Source: Chitinophaga sp. CF118 | GTDB lineage: Bacteria; Bacteroidota; Bacteroidia; Chitinophagales; Chitinophagaceae | Direction of reading: 5' to 3' | Assembly: GCF_900112615.1 (NCBI RefSeq) | Contig: NZ_FOMK01000007.1 | Coordinates: 207,408 to 271,407, forward strand | Length of the DNA stretch: 64,000 nucleotides | Part shown: positions 18,211 through 27,916 of the stretch, piece by piece | How the letters are laid out: every line of letters begins with the position of its first letter | Position numbering within the stretch: position 1 is the first letter of the stretch | Made by a program: the position numbers and the translations under genes | Notes under the pieces: model-generated | The model's input: only the letters and a program-made list of their open reading frames with translations | What the model was told of the DNA's origin: nothing | Database searches by the model: none

Positions 18211-20229
18211 TTACTTTTTTTTCAGTACGATTTGTTCTGCCTGTTTCTTCACAATCATATCATAAAAATCCCGTAGTAAATTGTATTCATCGGGGTTAAA
18301 AGTGGCTCTGGCTAGTTTGATCCTGGAGCGAAACTGAATCTGGTTCTCGTTCCTCTGGATGAGGTACTGAAAAACACCATCAGTTTCATTTAATTGCACA
18401 ATAGCCGGTTTAGGTAGTTCCTCTACTTCAAACCCTTCTGGTATGGTCATATTCAAGGTATATAATTCGTCAATTACATAAGGCATTTCTACGGGATAGA
18501 AACGTTCCTGCGACTTAAAAGGATTATTGAGTGTAGCTTCCGAGAACATAGGGTTAATGTACAGCATCCCGTCTGCCTCTGGCTTCATTTCAAAATCATA
18601 ACTTACTTTCACAGGAATCTCGTAATCATCAAGATCTTCTATTACAGTGTTACTGACAGTCGCCTCCATAGCAAAGCTCTTGGTAACAGGCTTAAAAAAC
18701 TCTTCCTTCCCTTTGGTCTTTACTGTTTCACGCAGATCGCAGGATTCCATATACGTAGGTCTTTGCTCAAAATGTCCTTTGATCACACCATTTTCACCCA
18801 TCAGCATTATGTAGGTGGTTTTCTTTTCCTGCAGGGAATCTGCATCAAACCTGATAGCAGGAATTTCAGGAGATAGGATACGTGCATGTCCGTTATAACA
18901 ACGGCTATCCAGTCGCCCGAAACCAAGATAAGGAAGAGAAGCATCCATAAAATAAGTGCCTGTAGTCGAATTCACACTGGCAATTGTATAATTGAACCTG
19001 TTAATAATTGGATACATTTCATAGGTCAAACCATGCTGCCGCGTACTTAATATAACAGGATTGGCATCCAGTTTTGCCCTGCGTAACATTGCTACCAGTA
19101 ACAGGTTCAGGTCTGTTTCATTTCCGTTATGAGAGGTGAATACAGTTTTAAGAGATTTTGTAAGATAAAGGCCGGAATGTATAGTGCATGAAAAATTCTG
19201 CCTTACATAATTGTAAATCCGTCTCGCCTTTGCCGTATCGGAACTAAGACCTGCAGTAAGTTCGTCTACCACATCACTTAGGTAACCATTGTTCTTGTCC
19301 AGCGAAGCTCCGAAATCCTCTTTCTTATTAAGGTCTTCATATAATTTGGGCCATGTACTCATAACAGGCTTTATTGGCGAATCGGGATATTTTATCGATG
19401 CGAGCTGGAATTCTATTTTTGAGATATGATTATACAGCGTAGTAGTATAATTTTCTTCTTTCAATGCCGGTACATCTCTGGTTGCCCAATGGGTGGTAGC
19501 TACATTGGTAGTATAAGTAGCATGTTGTGTACGGCTGGCACCACCATCTAATTCATAACTCATTTCATAGGATCTTCTATCACTAGACCTTTCTCCGTTT
19601 ATTACAAACGACTGATATCCCTGACGCAGAAAGACAAAATCGTAATACTCTGGAATTGTTACGGAATATTCACTCCACAGGCAAGGATATTCATCCTGGA
19701 AAACCCAGGGTTGCAGATTAAAAACAAAGGGAGAAGAAACCGAATATGTATATTCTATAATGGTACCCGCTTTTACCGCTGGAAGTGTAAATTTCTTTTC
19801 AATATAGTTCTTTACCAGCTCGTCAGTGAACACACTTTTACTATCCATTTTAGTTTCAACCACCTTTCCGTTTTCCAGGTTGTAGGAAACGGCTTTCAAA
19901 CTTAACAGTCGCTCTTCAGACTGTCCCGATTTTATCAATGGGATTTCTACCTTGGCAGCATCATAGCCATTGTCATCTACAATCTTCACACGGCGGGTGC
20001 GTTTAAAACGGATCTCAAAATGATCCCGCGCCATTTCAAATTCGGAGGTACCAACATCCGCAAGAATCACAGCATGTGCACTCGTATCCAATTCGAATGT
20101 TGTTTTTTCAAAATCTTTGGGTTCTACTTTCCCAAATCGGTTCTTATTCTTGTCCTGGGAATAAGAGGTAAATGCAAACAGACACCCAACAATAAGGTGT
20201 ATGGGGAATACAACAGATTTAACTTGCAT
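18211..20229 (-). CDS. DUF3857/DUF3858 protein with inactive transglutaminase-like domain
   Basis: A 672-aa exported protein (signal peptide ending SYSQ) of the same architecture as its neighbour. Aligning on the shared AML motif, the catalytic Cys position holds Glu371 (GNETDLNLLLVAML) and the catalytic His position holds Tyr414 (NRFNYTIASV), while an Asp (FMDAS) remains. It therefore cannot be a classical Cys-His-Asp transglutaminase. It is the first gene of a two-gene operon and may act as a non-catalytic partner of the downstream protein. Confidence 0.8.
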   Translation of the reverse strand: MQVKSVVFPIHLIVGCLFAFTSYSQDKNKNRFGKVEPKDFEKTTFELDTSAHAVILADVGTSEFEMARDHFEIRFKRTRRVKIVDDNGYDAAKVEIPLIKSGQSEERLLSLKAVSYNLENGKVVETKMDSKSVFTDELVKNYIEKKFTLPAVKAGTIIEYTYSVSSPFVFNLQPWVFQDEYPCLWSEYSVTIPEYYDFVFLRQGYQSFVINGERSSDRRSYEMSYELDGGASRTQHATYTTNVATTHWATRDVPALKEENYTTTLYNHISKIEFQLASIKYPDSPIKPVMSTWPKLYEDLNKKEDFGASLDKNNGYLSDVVDELTAGLSSDTAKARRIYNYVRQNFSCTIHSGLYLTKSLKTVFTSHNGNETDLNLLLVAMLRRAKLDANPVILSTRQHGLTYEMYPIINRFNYTIASVNSTTGTYFMDASLPYLGFGRLDSRCYNGHARILSPEIPAIRFDADSLQEKKTTYIMLMGENGVIKGHFEQRPTYMESCDLRETVKTKGKEEFFKPVTKSFAMEATVSNTVIEDLDDYEIPVKVSYDFEMKPEADGMLYINPMFSEATLNNPFKSQERFYPVEMPYVIDELYTLNMTIPEGFEVEELPKPAIVQLNETDGVFQYLIQRNENQIQFRSRIKLARATFNPDEYNLLRDFYDMIVKKQAEQIVLKKK

Positions 20230-20332
20230 AAAGGTATAATAGGAATATTTTTAAAGAATATGAAGATATGGAAAAAGTCAGAATCCATGTAAAATCATCA
20301 CAATCTTCTATTTTGTGTAACTTGCATATTAC

Positions 20333-21259
20333 ATGAATGTAACAGCAAATTATACGGCTTTTATAAAAAAACAGGCTGCTGATCTGGGATTCGACCAATG
20401 TGGTATTGCCCGTGCCGTACAGCTGGATGATGATGCCAGGAGACTGGAATCATGGTTAAAGAAGGGAATGCATGGCTCCATGCAATACATGGAGCACAAC
20501 TTTGACAAGCGCATTGATCCCCGCAAACTAGTGGATAACGCCCAATCCGTGATCACACTCTTATTAAATTATTACCCGGAAGTGCAACAACATCCGGATG
20601 CCCCAAAAATATCTAAATATGCATACGGACAGGATTATCATGAAGTAATCAAAGCCAAATTAAAGGTGTTATTAACCAGGATGCAGGAAACTTTCGGTGA
20701 AGTGAACGGACGTGGTTTTGTAGACTCTGCACCGGTATTGGAAAGAAGCTGGGCCCAACGCAGCGGACTAGGATGGCTAGGCAAAAACGGGAACCTTATT
20801 CATAAACAATCCGGCTCATTTTTCTTTATCGCCACACTTATTACAGACCTTGCTCTTGAGTATGATAGTCCTGTAGGTGATTACTGCGGCACTTGTACCC
20901 GTTGCCTTGATGCCTGCCCAACTGAAGCAATTGTAGCTCCCGGCGTGGTAGATGGAAGTAAATGTATTTCCTATTTTACCATTGAACTAAAGGAAATGCT
21001 GATACCGGAAAACATGCAGAATCGTTTTGATAACTGGATGTTCGGATGTGATGTATGCCAGGATGTTTGTCCGTGGAACAGGTTTTCCAAACCAAATAAA
21101 ACGGCAGAGTTCACTCCCATTCCTGCTATTCTCAATTTCAGTACGAAAGACTGGGAAGAATTAACTGAAGAAGAATTTAAAAAGATTTTCCGGCACTCTC
21201 CTCTAAAGCGATCCAAATATGAAGGGATCCGCAGAAATTTACACTTAAGGGGCATTTAA
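20333..21259 (+). CDS. queG: Epoxyqueuosine reductase QueG
   Basis: A 308-aa protein with the QueG signature: N-terminal cobalamin-binding region (DQCGIARA, GMHGSMQYM), the active-site segment AQRSGLGWLGKNGNLI, and two 4Fe-4S motifs, CGTCTRCLDACP (about residue 184) and CDVCQDVCPWN (about 238). It reduces epoxyqueuosine to queuosine in the wobble base of certain tRNAs, using cobalamin. The C-terminal HEAT-like part of the Escherichia enzyme is absent, as is usual in Bacteroidota. It stands alone. Confidence 0.95.
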   Translation: MNVTANYTAFIKKQAADLGFDQCGIARAVQLDDDARRLESWLKKGMHGSMQYMEHNFDKRIDPRKLVDNAQSVITLLLNYYPEVQQHPDAPKISKYAYGQDYHEVIKAKLKVLLTRMQETFGEVNGRGFVDSAPVLERSWAQRSGLGWLGKNGNLIHKQSGSFFFIATLITDLALEYDSPVGDYCGTCTRCLDACPTEAIVAPGVVDGSKCISYFTIELKEMLIPENMQNRFDNWMFGCDVCQDVCPWNRFSKPNKTAEFTPIPAILNFSTKDWEELTEEEFKKIFRHSPLKRSKYEGIRRNLHLRGI

Positions 21260-21334
21260 TTTTTTATTCTTTTTGCGTAAATTGTAGAAATGCCAACTAC
21301 CTCTTACAGTGAACGTTTTTAAAGTTTTTCTTTT

Positions 21335-21877
21335 ATGCAAATTAATGTTCTGACCGCTCCCGGCCTATATGGTTCCGGGCCGCAACACTGGCAAAGTGTA
21401 TGGGAAAAAAAGCCAGGTTACAAACGTATCGAGCAGCAAAACTGGGATGAACCCGTGATGAGCGAATGGGTTCATACGATCGAAACAGCAGTCGCCGAAG
21501 CCGGACCCGATGTAGTGATCGTAGCCCATAGTTTGGGCTGCATTGCGCTCGCACACTGGGCACAGCAAACAAAACTCCGTATAAGAGGTGCATTATTAGT
21601 CGCTCCTGCTGATACAGAAAGACAAGCCTTCCCGAAAGAAGCAACCGGCTTCGCTCCTATTCCTCTCGCTCCATTACCTTTTAAAAGCATAGTTGTTTCC
21701 AGTACAAATGATGAATTTGCCAGCCAGCAACGGGCTGTTACTTTTGCAAATGCATGGGGTAGCCGCTTTGTAAACGCAGGTGATAAAGGACATATTAATG
21801 CAGAATCTAATCTTGGAGAATGGTCAGCAGGACAATCACTGGTGGATGAACTGGTGAGAAACTGGCATACTTTATAA
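21335..21877 (+). CDS. RBBP9/YdeN-type serine hydrolase
   Basis: This 180-aa alpha/beta hydrolase has the nucleophile elbow AHSLGC (Ser about residue 67), Asp in SSTNDEF and His in KGHINAESNLG, the layout of the RBBP9/YdeN family. Opening motif PGLYGSGPQHWQ is also typical. Natural substrate unknown. It is 75 nt after queG on the same strand, perhaps co-transcribed, and is followed by a strong terminator. Confidence 0.85.
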   Translation: MQINVLTAPGLYGSGPQHWQSVWEKKPGYKRIEQQNWDEPVMSEWVHTIETAVAEAGPDVVIVAHSLGCIALAHWAQQTKLRIRGALLVAPADTERQAFPKEATGFAPIPLAPLPFKSIVVSSTNDEFASQQRAVTFANAWGSRFVNAGDKGHINAESNLGEWSAGQSLVDELVRNWHTL

Positions 21878-21886
21878 CTTTTTATT

Positions 21887-21951
21887 AAAAAGCGGGCTTT
21901 ATCATATTAATACTGCGGATTATCTATCAGTCCGCAGTTATGCCTGCTTTT
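21887..21951 (+). terminator. Two-level intrinsic terminator
   Basis: Outer arms AAAAGCGGGC/GCCTGCTTTT (21888-21897 and 21942-21951) enclose a hairpin ACTGCGGA/TCCGCAGT; a T-rich tract follows. Confidence 0.7.
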
Positions 21952-22088
21952 GATTTTTATTTTTCATATTTCTCGATTATCTTTATCTGCATATAATTCC
22001 ACGTTCCCAAACAATCATTTCCGGAGAATTTCCTACCTACCGATACACCACTTATAGATAATAATTGTTCATCCCCTAAAATCTTTTT

Positions 22089-22886
22089 ATGAAGCCTCAT
22101 TCATTGATTGCATCATGCGCATTGACATGTATTGCTAGCCTGCTATTACAAGCCTGTAACAAATATCACGATCATTCCCCAGGCATTCCCTGCTGCCAGA
22201 TCATCCAGGTAAGACAAGGTATATTTGACGAAGATTCTTTGGCTATAGTCTATAATATTAAAGGCAATCCTGTTAGTATCACGAGAGCTAATGTTGGTAC
22301 GGGCCGTCCTAATTTCTTATTCCGGTATGACAAAAAAGGCAGGATGACTGATTTTTATGGCGTTTATACCAGTCCTAATCCCTATTTTGAGATCTGGCAC
22401 CGTTACGTTTATGATGGTAAGAACAGAATCATAGTAGACTCCACTTATGGATTTGGTCTTATTGGCCCAGGTGGTCCTCTTCCGGATCATGATGGCATAT
22501 TAAGAGTCAACAATATCTCAACTTATAAATACGATTGGAAAGACAGGATGATTGAGTCAACAGACACCTACGGAAAGGCAAGCACCATAACAACCCGGAC
22601 ATACACATATAATCAGGAGGGCAACCTTGCTAAGCTGTTTACTAAGTCCGGCATGGATACCATCACTCGTTACTTTCGTTTCGATGATAAGGTAAATTTC
22701 CGGCTTCTCCACCCTATCTGGCAATTCCTGAATAGGGATTACAGTATGAATAATTCACTAAGTGTGGAGCCATCTAATTATAATAAATACGGCCTACCAC
22801 AAAATGCTTATTTGGGAGATCCGTTTTATGGATCTTTTGCAACAATTCCGCTAAATTTTGTAGTGATCCGATACAGTTGTAAATGA
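22089..22886 (+). CDS. Lipoprotein with YD-repeat-like segments
   Basis: A 265-aa protein with signal peptide and lipobox LLQAC. The mature part contains short repeated units of the form YDkkGRMtdf (YDKKGRMTDF, YDGKNRIIVD, YDWKDRMIES, YNQEGNLAKL), like the YD/RHS-type beta repeats seen in many Bacteroidota lipoproteins. No enzyme motif. It is a single gene between terminators. Function unknown; surface or periplasmic location likely. Confidence 0.75.
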   Translation: MKPHSLIASCALTCIASLLLQACNKYHDHSPGIPCCQIIQVRQGIFDEDSLAIVYNIKGNPVSITRANVGTGRPNFLFRYDKKGRMTDFYGVYTSPNPYFEIWHRYVYDGKNRIIVDSTYGFGLIGPGGPLPDHDGILRVNNISTYKYDWKDRMIESTDTYGKASTITTRTYTYNQEGNLAKLFTKSGMDTITRYFRFDDKVNFRLLHPIWQFLNRDYSMNNSLSVEPSNYNKYGLPQNAYLGDPFYGSFATIPLNFVVIRYSCK

Positions 22887-22910
22887 TTAAATTAAGTTCT
22901 CCGGAAACAC

Positions 22911-22941
22911 AAGAGGTTGTATCAAAAGAATACAACCTCTT
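22911..22941 (+). terminator. Bidirectional terminator before araA
   Basis: AAGAGGTTGTAT (22911-22922) and ATACAACCTCTT (22930-22941) form a perfect 12-bp stem with a 7-nt loop between two convergent genes. Confidence 0.75.
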
Positions 22942-22960
22942 ATGTTATAAACGATATTGA

Positions 22961-24466
22961 CTACTTCAATCCTTTCAACAAATAAAACGCTTCATTCCAA
23001 CGCAACTCATTCCGGAACTGATACATTTCCGTATCCTTTGCTATGCGTACATACTCAATTCCTGCCATATCGGCAAAATCCTGCATATGTGCAGCAGAAA
23101 GATTCTGACTATAACATGTATGATGTGCTCCTCCTGCCTGAATCCATGCTGCACAGCCTGTTTTCATATCCGGCAATGGTTTCCATAACACACGGGCCAC
23201 AGGTAACTTAGGCAGTTCATGTTCCGGTTTCACAGCTTCCACTTCATTCACCAGCAAACGGAAACGGTTTCCCATATCGATCACAGAGGCATTAATAGCC
23301 GGACCTGCACCTACATTAAATACCAGTCTCACAGGATCCGCCTTACCGCCGATTCCTAAAGGATGAATCTCGCATGAAGGTTTCCCTTCTGCAATGGAAG
23401 AACAGATCTCCAGCATATGCGCTCCAAGTACCATACGATTCTTCGGATCAAAATGATAGGTGTAGTCTTCCATGAATGAGTTGCCTCCCGGTAAACCGCT
23501 GCCCATCACTTTCATAGCCCGTACAAGTGCGGCTGTTTTCCAGTCGCCCTCTCCTCCAAAGCCGTAACCATCTGCCATGAGACGTTGTACAGCTATACCC
23601 GGTAACTGTTCCAGCCCGTGAAGATCTTCAAAAGTATCTGTGAACCCTTTAAAATTCCCGGCTTCCAGAAATGCACGTAATCCCAGTTCAATACGGGCCG
23701 CTTCCTTCAGTGAAGCATGTTGTGCTGCTCCTTTACGCAGGGATGCTGCCAGGTTATAACTTTGTTCATATTCCTGAACCAGCGTACTGATAGAAGCATC
23801 ACTCACCTCTTTTACATACTTCACTAAATCTCCTACGCCGTACCCGTTTACTGAATAACCGAACTGTAATTCAGCTTCTACTTTATCACCTTCGGTAACA
23901 GCCACCTGCCGCATATTATCTCCAAAGCGGGCAAACTTGCCACCTTGCCAATCGTACCAGCCAGCGGCGGCACGCAGCCACATATTCAGCTCACTCACTA
24001 CTTCAGGATCCTGCCAGTGACCAGCTACTACTTTACGGTTCATGCGCATACGCGACATCATAAAACCAAATTCCCGATCGCCATGGGCAGACTGATTCAG
24101 ATTCATGAAGTCCATATCGATTTCACCCCATGGAATATCGCGATTAAACTGCGTATGTAAATGGAGTAACGGACGTTGTAATATTTTCAGTCCGCCGATC
24201 CACATTTTAGCAGGAGAAAAAGTATGCATCCATGCAATGATCCCTATGCAATTAGGAGCATTATTAGCCTCCTGACAAATGCGATAGATCTCGTCCGGTG
24301 TTTTAACAACTGGCTTGAATACGATGCGCACAGGAATATCCGGCGATGCATCCAGCCATTTGGCTATAGCTGCTGAATGTGCATCCACCTGCTGTAAAGT
24401 TTCTTCTCCATAAAGATGCTGGCTACCGGTGATAAACCAGGCTTCGAATTGCTTCAATTGTATCAT
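22961..24466 (-). CDS. araA: L-arabinose isomerase
   Basis: 501 aa, the standard AraA length, with family signatures WFITGSQHLYG at the N terminus, GIIAWMHTFSPAKMWI, GGEGDWKTAALVRAM and HHTCYSQNL near the C terminus. It converts L-arabinose to L-ribulose in the cytoplasm using a divalent metal. Last gene of araB-araD-araA, 23 nt after araD. Confidence 0.97.
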   Translation of the reverse strand: MIQLKQFEAWFITGSQHLYGEETLQQVDAHSAAIAKWLDASPDIPVRIVFKPVVKTPDEIYRICQEANNAPNCIGIIAWMHTFSPAKMWIGGLKILQRPLLHLHTQFNRDIPWGEIDMDFMNLNQSAHGDREFGFMMSRMRMNRKVVAGHWQDPEVVSELNMWLRAAAGWYDWQGGKFARFGDNMRQVAVTEGDKVEAELQFGYSVNGYGVGDLVKYVKEVSDASISTLVQEYEQSYNLAASLRKGAAQHASLKEAARIELGLRAFLEAGNFKGFTDTFEDLHGLEQLPGIAVQRLMADGYGFGGEGDWKTAALVRAMKVMGSGLPGGNSFMEDYTYHFDPKNRMVLGAHMLEICSSIAEGKPSCEIHPLGIGGKADPVRLVFNVGAGPAINASVIDMGNRFRLLVNEVEAVKPEHELPKLPVARVLWKPLPDMKTGCAAWIQAGGAHHTCYSQNLSAAHMQDFADMAGIEYVRIAKDTEMYQFRNELRWNEAFYLLKGLK

Positions 24467-24489
24467 GCTATTGATTTTTTTTCGGGTGA

Positions 24490-25185
24490 CTACTGGCCAT
24501 AATAGGAATCAGGACCGTGTTTGCGTTCAAAATGTTTACGTATCAGGGAATCTTTCAGGCGGGATACTCCAGGATGAATACTCTCCGTCAGGAAAGCCAT
24601 CCGGGCTACTTCCTCCACTACGGCGGCATTGTATACTGCCTTATCGGCTGTTTTCCCCCAGGTGAAGGGTGCATGATTACCGACCAGGATCATTTCTACC
24701 TCCTGGTAAGACAATTTCCGCTCCTGTAAACAACCCATGATCTGGAACCCTGTTTCATGTTCATAATTCCCCCTGATCATCTCATCACTCATTGGAGCAG
24801 CACAGGGTACATCCACCGTCAGGTGATCTGCATGCGTGGTGCCGTATATGGGAATGTCACGTTGTGCCTGTGCCCATGCGGTAGCATAAGTAGAATGTGT
24901 GTGTACAATCCCGCCAATCTGTGCCCAGTGTTTGTATAATACGGCATGGGTTTTTGTATCTGAAGATGGACGTAAACCCCCTTCGACCACCTCTCCGTCG
25001 AAATCAACAATCACCATTTTTTCAGGCGATAGCAGTTTATAGGGTACTCCGCTGGGTTTAATCGCAAATACCCCGGCTTTACGGTCTACCACACTTACAT
25101 TTCCAAAAGTGAACAGTACAAGCCCCAGTGCAGGTAACTGCATATTGGCTTCATACGCTTCTTCTTTTATTGACTGATAACTCAT
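24490..25185 (-). CDS. araD: L-ribulose-5-phosphate 4-epimerase
   Basis: 231 aa of the class II aldolase/adducin family. Visible are the phosphate-binding SGVPYK and SSDTKTH segments and zinc ligands in HTHSTYAT and a later His in TTHADHL. It makes D-xylulose 5-phosphate, the link to the pentose phosphate pathway. Its ATG overlaps the araB stop in an ATGA, so translation is probably coupled. Confidence 0.96.
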   Translation of the reverse strand: MSYQSIKEEAYEANMQLPALGLVLFTFGNVSVVDRKAGVFAIKPSGVPYKLLSPEKMVIVDFDGEVVEGGLRPSSDTKTHAVLYKHWAQIGGIVHTHSTYATAWAQAQRDIPIYGTTHADHLTVDVPCAAPMSDEMIRGNYEHETGFQIMGCLQERKLSYQEVEMILVGNHAPFTWGKTADKAVYNAAVVEEVARMAFLTESIHPGVSRLKDSLIRKHFERKHGPDSYYGQ

Positions 25186-26822
25186 GCGTTAAATTTTTCA
25201 GTGAAAACTCCTAGTTCCTGGAATTTACGGTAACGGTTTGCATAGTAAGGAACATTTGCAGCCCTTGGCTCCCAAACAGTTTCAAAACCTGAAGACATAG
25301 CCTCTTGTGCTGCATCGATTGTAGGATAAAATCCGGCGGCAACAGCAGCAAACATAGCAGCACCCAATGCGCAGGCATTTTCACTGTTCACAATCCGGAT
25401 GGGCCGGTTCATCACATCTGCAAGTACCTGCATGGCATATCCTGATTTTTTGGCCACACCTCCCAATGCTATCACTTCATGAATGGGAACTCCTTCCTTT
25501 ACAAAACGTTCGGCTATACTCTGCGCACCAAAGGCTGTTGCTTCCACCAGCGCTTTAAATAACTGTGCAGCATCAATCCCCAGATGCAGACCTGTTACGG
25601 TGCTTTTCAAGGTATGATTTGCATCCGGTGTACGACGTCCGTTGAACCAGTCCAACGCCAATGGATCATTCTCACGAAGAGGTAATTGCTGCGCCTGTTC
25701 CGACAAATATGCCAGCAGTTTTCCTTCGGCGGCTGCCAGTTTATCAGCATCATCCAACAAAGCATACATAGGACCCATAATCAGGCGGCGCAACCAGGCA
25801 AATACATCACCATAGGCCGATTGCCCTGCTTCCATGCCCAGCATGTTGGGCACTACAGAACCATCTACCTGTCCGCAGATACCTTTTACCAGCAGGTGAC
25901 CAGCTTCTTCCATCGGGGCAATCAAAATATCGCAGGTGCTTGTACCAATTACTTTACACAGCGAATAAGGTTTTATACCACCACCAACGGCTCCCATATG
26001 CGCATCAAAAGCACCTGTTCCAATCACCACATCAGCGGGAAGTCCCAATTTTGATGCCCATTCAGCGCTGATAATACCGGCGGGCACAGTAGCGTCTACT
26101 GTATCGCTGTACATATTAACATACTTAGCCAAAAAAGGATGCAGTTGTTGTAAAAAATCGGCTGGAGGTAACCCATTCCAGGACGCATGCCACATGGCTT
26201 TATGGCCTGCTGCGCAACGGCTGCGTAATAAGGTACTCAAACTTTTATTGCCGGTAAGTACTGCCGGAATCCAGTCGCAATGTTCTACCCATGCTGCTGC
26301 CTGTGCTCTTACGGGTGCATCTTCTTTAATGACGTGCAGTATTTTTGCCCAGAACCATTCGCTGCTATAAATCCCACCGCAATATTGTGTATAATCCGTA
26401 CCCTTACTATGTGCGGTTTCATTGATTAGAGCTGCTTCTTCATTAGCGGTATGATCTTTCCACAATACAAACATCGCATTGGGATTGTTTTCAAATTCCG
26501 GGAGTAAGGCCAGCGGCGTACCTTCTGCATTTACTGGTCCTGGAGTGGAGCCGGTAGTATCTACCGAAATGCCTTTTACTTTACCTGCAGTCCCTGCAGG
26601 ACATTGTTTCAATGCATCACGGATACTGTTTTCAAGGCCTTCCAGGTAGTCCAAAGGATGTTGTCTGTATTGCTGTGTAGAAGGATCGCAATACTTCCCC
26701 TTTTGCCAACGGGGATAATAATAAACAGCACTGCCAGCTTCTTCGCCGGTATTGACATTCACTACCAGCGAACGTACCGAATCGGTGCCAAAGTCAACAC
26801 CTATCACAAATGAATTTTCCAT
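25182..26822 (-). CDS. araB: Ribulokinase
   Basis: 546 aa FGGY-family carbohydrate kinase. The N-terminal ATP-phosphate motif GVDFGTDSVRSLVV and the central KVIGTSTCDI, plus C-terminal ALGGVAKKSGYAMQVLADV, mark it as AraB. It phosphorylates L-ribulose. First gene of the operon. No arabinose transporter or hydrolase is nearby. Confidence 0.96.
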   Translation of the reverse strand: MENSFVIGVDFGTDSVRSLVVNVNTGEEAGSAVYYYPRWQKGKYCDPSTQQYRQHPLDYLEGLENSIRDALKQCPAGTAGKVKGISVDTTGSTPGPVNAEGTPLALLPEFENNPNAMFVLWKDHTANEEAALINETAHSKGTDYTQYCGGIYSSEWFWAKILHVIKEDAPVRAQAAAWVEHCDWIPAVLTGNKSLSTLLRSRCAAGHKAMWHASWNGLPPADFLQQLHPFLAKYVNMYSDTVDATVPAGIISAEWASKLGLPADVVIGTGAFDAHMGAVGGGIKPYSLCKVIGTSTCDILIAPMEEAGHLLVKGICGQVDGSVVPNMLGMEAGQSAYGDVFAWLRRLIMGPMYALLDDADKLAAAEGKLLAYLSEQAQQLPLRENDPLALDWFNGRRTPDANHTLKSTVTGLHLGIDAAQLFKALVEATAFGAQSIAERFVKEGVPIHEVIALGGVAKKSGYAMQVLADVMNRPIRIVNSENACALGAAMFAAVAAGFYPTIDAAQEAMSSGFETVWEPRAANVPYYANRYRKFQELGVFTEKFNA

Positions 26823-26906
26823 AACGTACTTCTCTTCTCAGACTCCCTACCAGGTAGAAGGGATCATCTTAAAGGTATTTAGTGGTTAATAAATACTTGC
26901 CTCTTT

Positions 26907-26923
26907 ATTGTCAGAACGACAAT
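26907..26923. promoter_or_regulatory. Candidate AraR operator upstream of araB
   Basis: ATTGTC AGAAC GACAAT is a 17-bp inverted repeat between araB and the NrtR-type regulator gene. A -7-like TACCTTTA for araB lies at 26877-26870 on the minus strand. A single half (ATTGTCA) recurs upstream of the regulator's own start near 27804. Assignment to AraR is inference. Confidence 0.4.
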
Positions 26924-26936
26924 TATAAATAATGAT

Positions 26937-26962
26937 AAAAAAAACGTCCTGGATACAGGACG
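26937..26962 (-). terminator. Intrinsic terminator of the araR-like gene
   Basis: On the minus strand CGTCCTG-TATC-CAGGACG is followed by eight T residues; it is 90 nt after the regulator stop and insulates it from araB. Confidence 0.8.
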
Positions 26963-27051
26963 ATCCTAAATATAGCACTTTTTACCATATTCAGAATATG
27001 ATGTTGACATCAGTAGCTTACTTTGGGTAAGAAGCCAGCGATGATCTGCAC

Positions 27052-27756
27052 TTATCTCAAATTGCCCGGGTCGGAAACGAAATTGAGGAAGGCGTGGAAT
27101 TTGGCGCTGTATTTTCTTTTATCCAGCTTATAATAGAATGCTCCCCTTTTGGAAGATGCCCTCTCCTTTTCCTTTTGTTTTACCAGCAATCCGGTTGACA
27201 ATACCTTACGGCTGAAATTACGCTTATCAAACCCTGCATCATATACAGCCTCAAACAGAATCTGAAGCTGCGGGATCGTAAATTTAGGTGGTAGTAGTTC
27301 AAACAGCAATGGGTGGATTGCTGCCTTGTAACGTAACCGTGCCTGCGCTTCATGAACCATATCAGCATGATCAAAGATCAGTTTAGGTATATCTCTGAGA
27401 GAGAACCATTCTGCCTTATATTCGTCTGTCAGTTGCTGCTTGTAAAGGTTTATGTCTATCAGCGCAAAGTAAGCTACGGACAAGGTACGTTCCATTGGAT
27501 CTCTCTGAGGTGTTCCAAAAGCAGCCAACTGCTCCATGTATACCCCGTCCAACCCTGTCAGTTTATTTAGTGTGCGGACAGCAGCACCATCCAGTGCCTC
27601 CTCCGGCTGCACAAAACCACCCATCAGGCTCCACTTACCTTTCTCTGGATCAAAGCCTCGCTTTATCAGTAATAACTTAAGATCCTGTCCGTCAAAACCG
27701 AAAATAATACAGTCTACAGCTACCAGCATCCGGGTTTGCCGGGAATAACGTGTCAT
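27052..27756 (-). CDS. NrtR-family (Nudix-like) regulator, probable AraR
   Basis: 234 aa with an N-terminal Nudix-like domain (VAVDCIIFGFDGQDLKLLLIKR; the box region GGFVQPEEALDGAAVRTLNKLTG lacks the catalytic REXXEE) and a C-terminal winged helix (about 150-230; KRNFSRKVLSTGLLV). In Bacteroides the arabinose regulator AraR belongs to this family, and the gene lies directly upstream of araBDA, so that role is likely. The Nudix part would sense arabinose or a related effector rather than hydrolyse a nucleotide. Confidence 0.85.
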   Translation of the reverse strand: MTRYSRQTRMLVAVDCIIFGFDGQDLKLLLIKRGFDPEKGKWSLMGGFVQPEEALDGAAVRTLNKLTGLDGVYMEQLAAFGTPQRDPMERTLSVAYFALIDINLYKQQLTDEYKAEWFSLRDIPKLIFDHADMVHEAQARLRYKAAIHPLLFELLPPKFTIPQLQILFEAVYDAGFDKRNFSRKVLSTGLLVKQKEKERASSKRGAFYYKLDKRKYSAKFHAFLNFVSDPGNLR

Positions 27757-27916
27757 ATTTTCCTGGTGTTTAATTCTGCTAATATAAAACTCCCCGGTGA
27801 TATTGTCACTTTTTAGCCGGACTGTTTATTTCTTCACAAGATAGAAAAATAAATGTCACCACAACAATTATATACAAAAATGGTAATATCCGGTATACGC
27901 CAGCTAAAATCTGATC

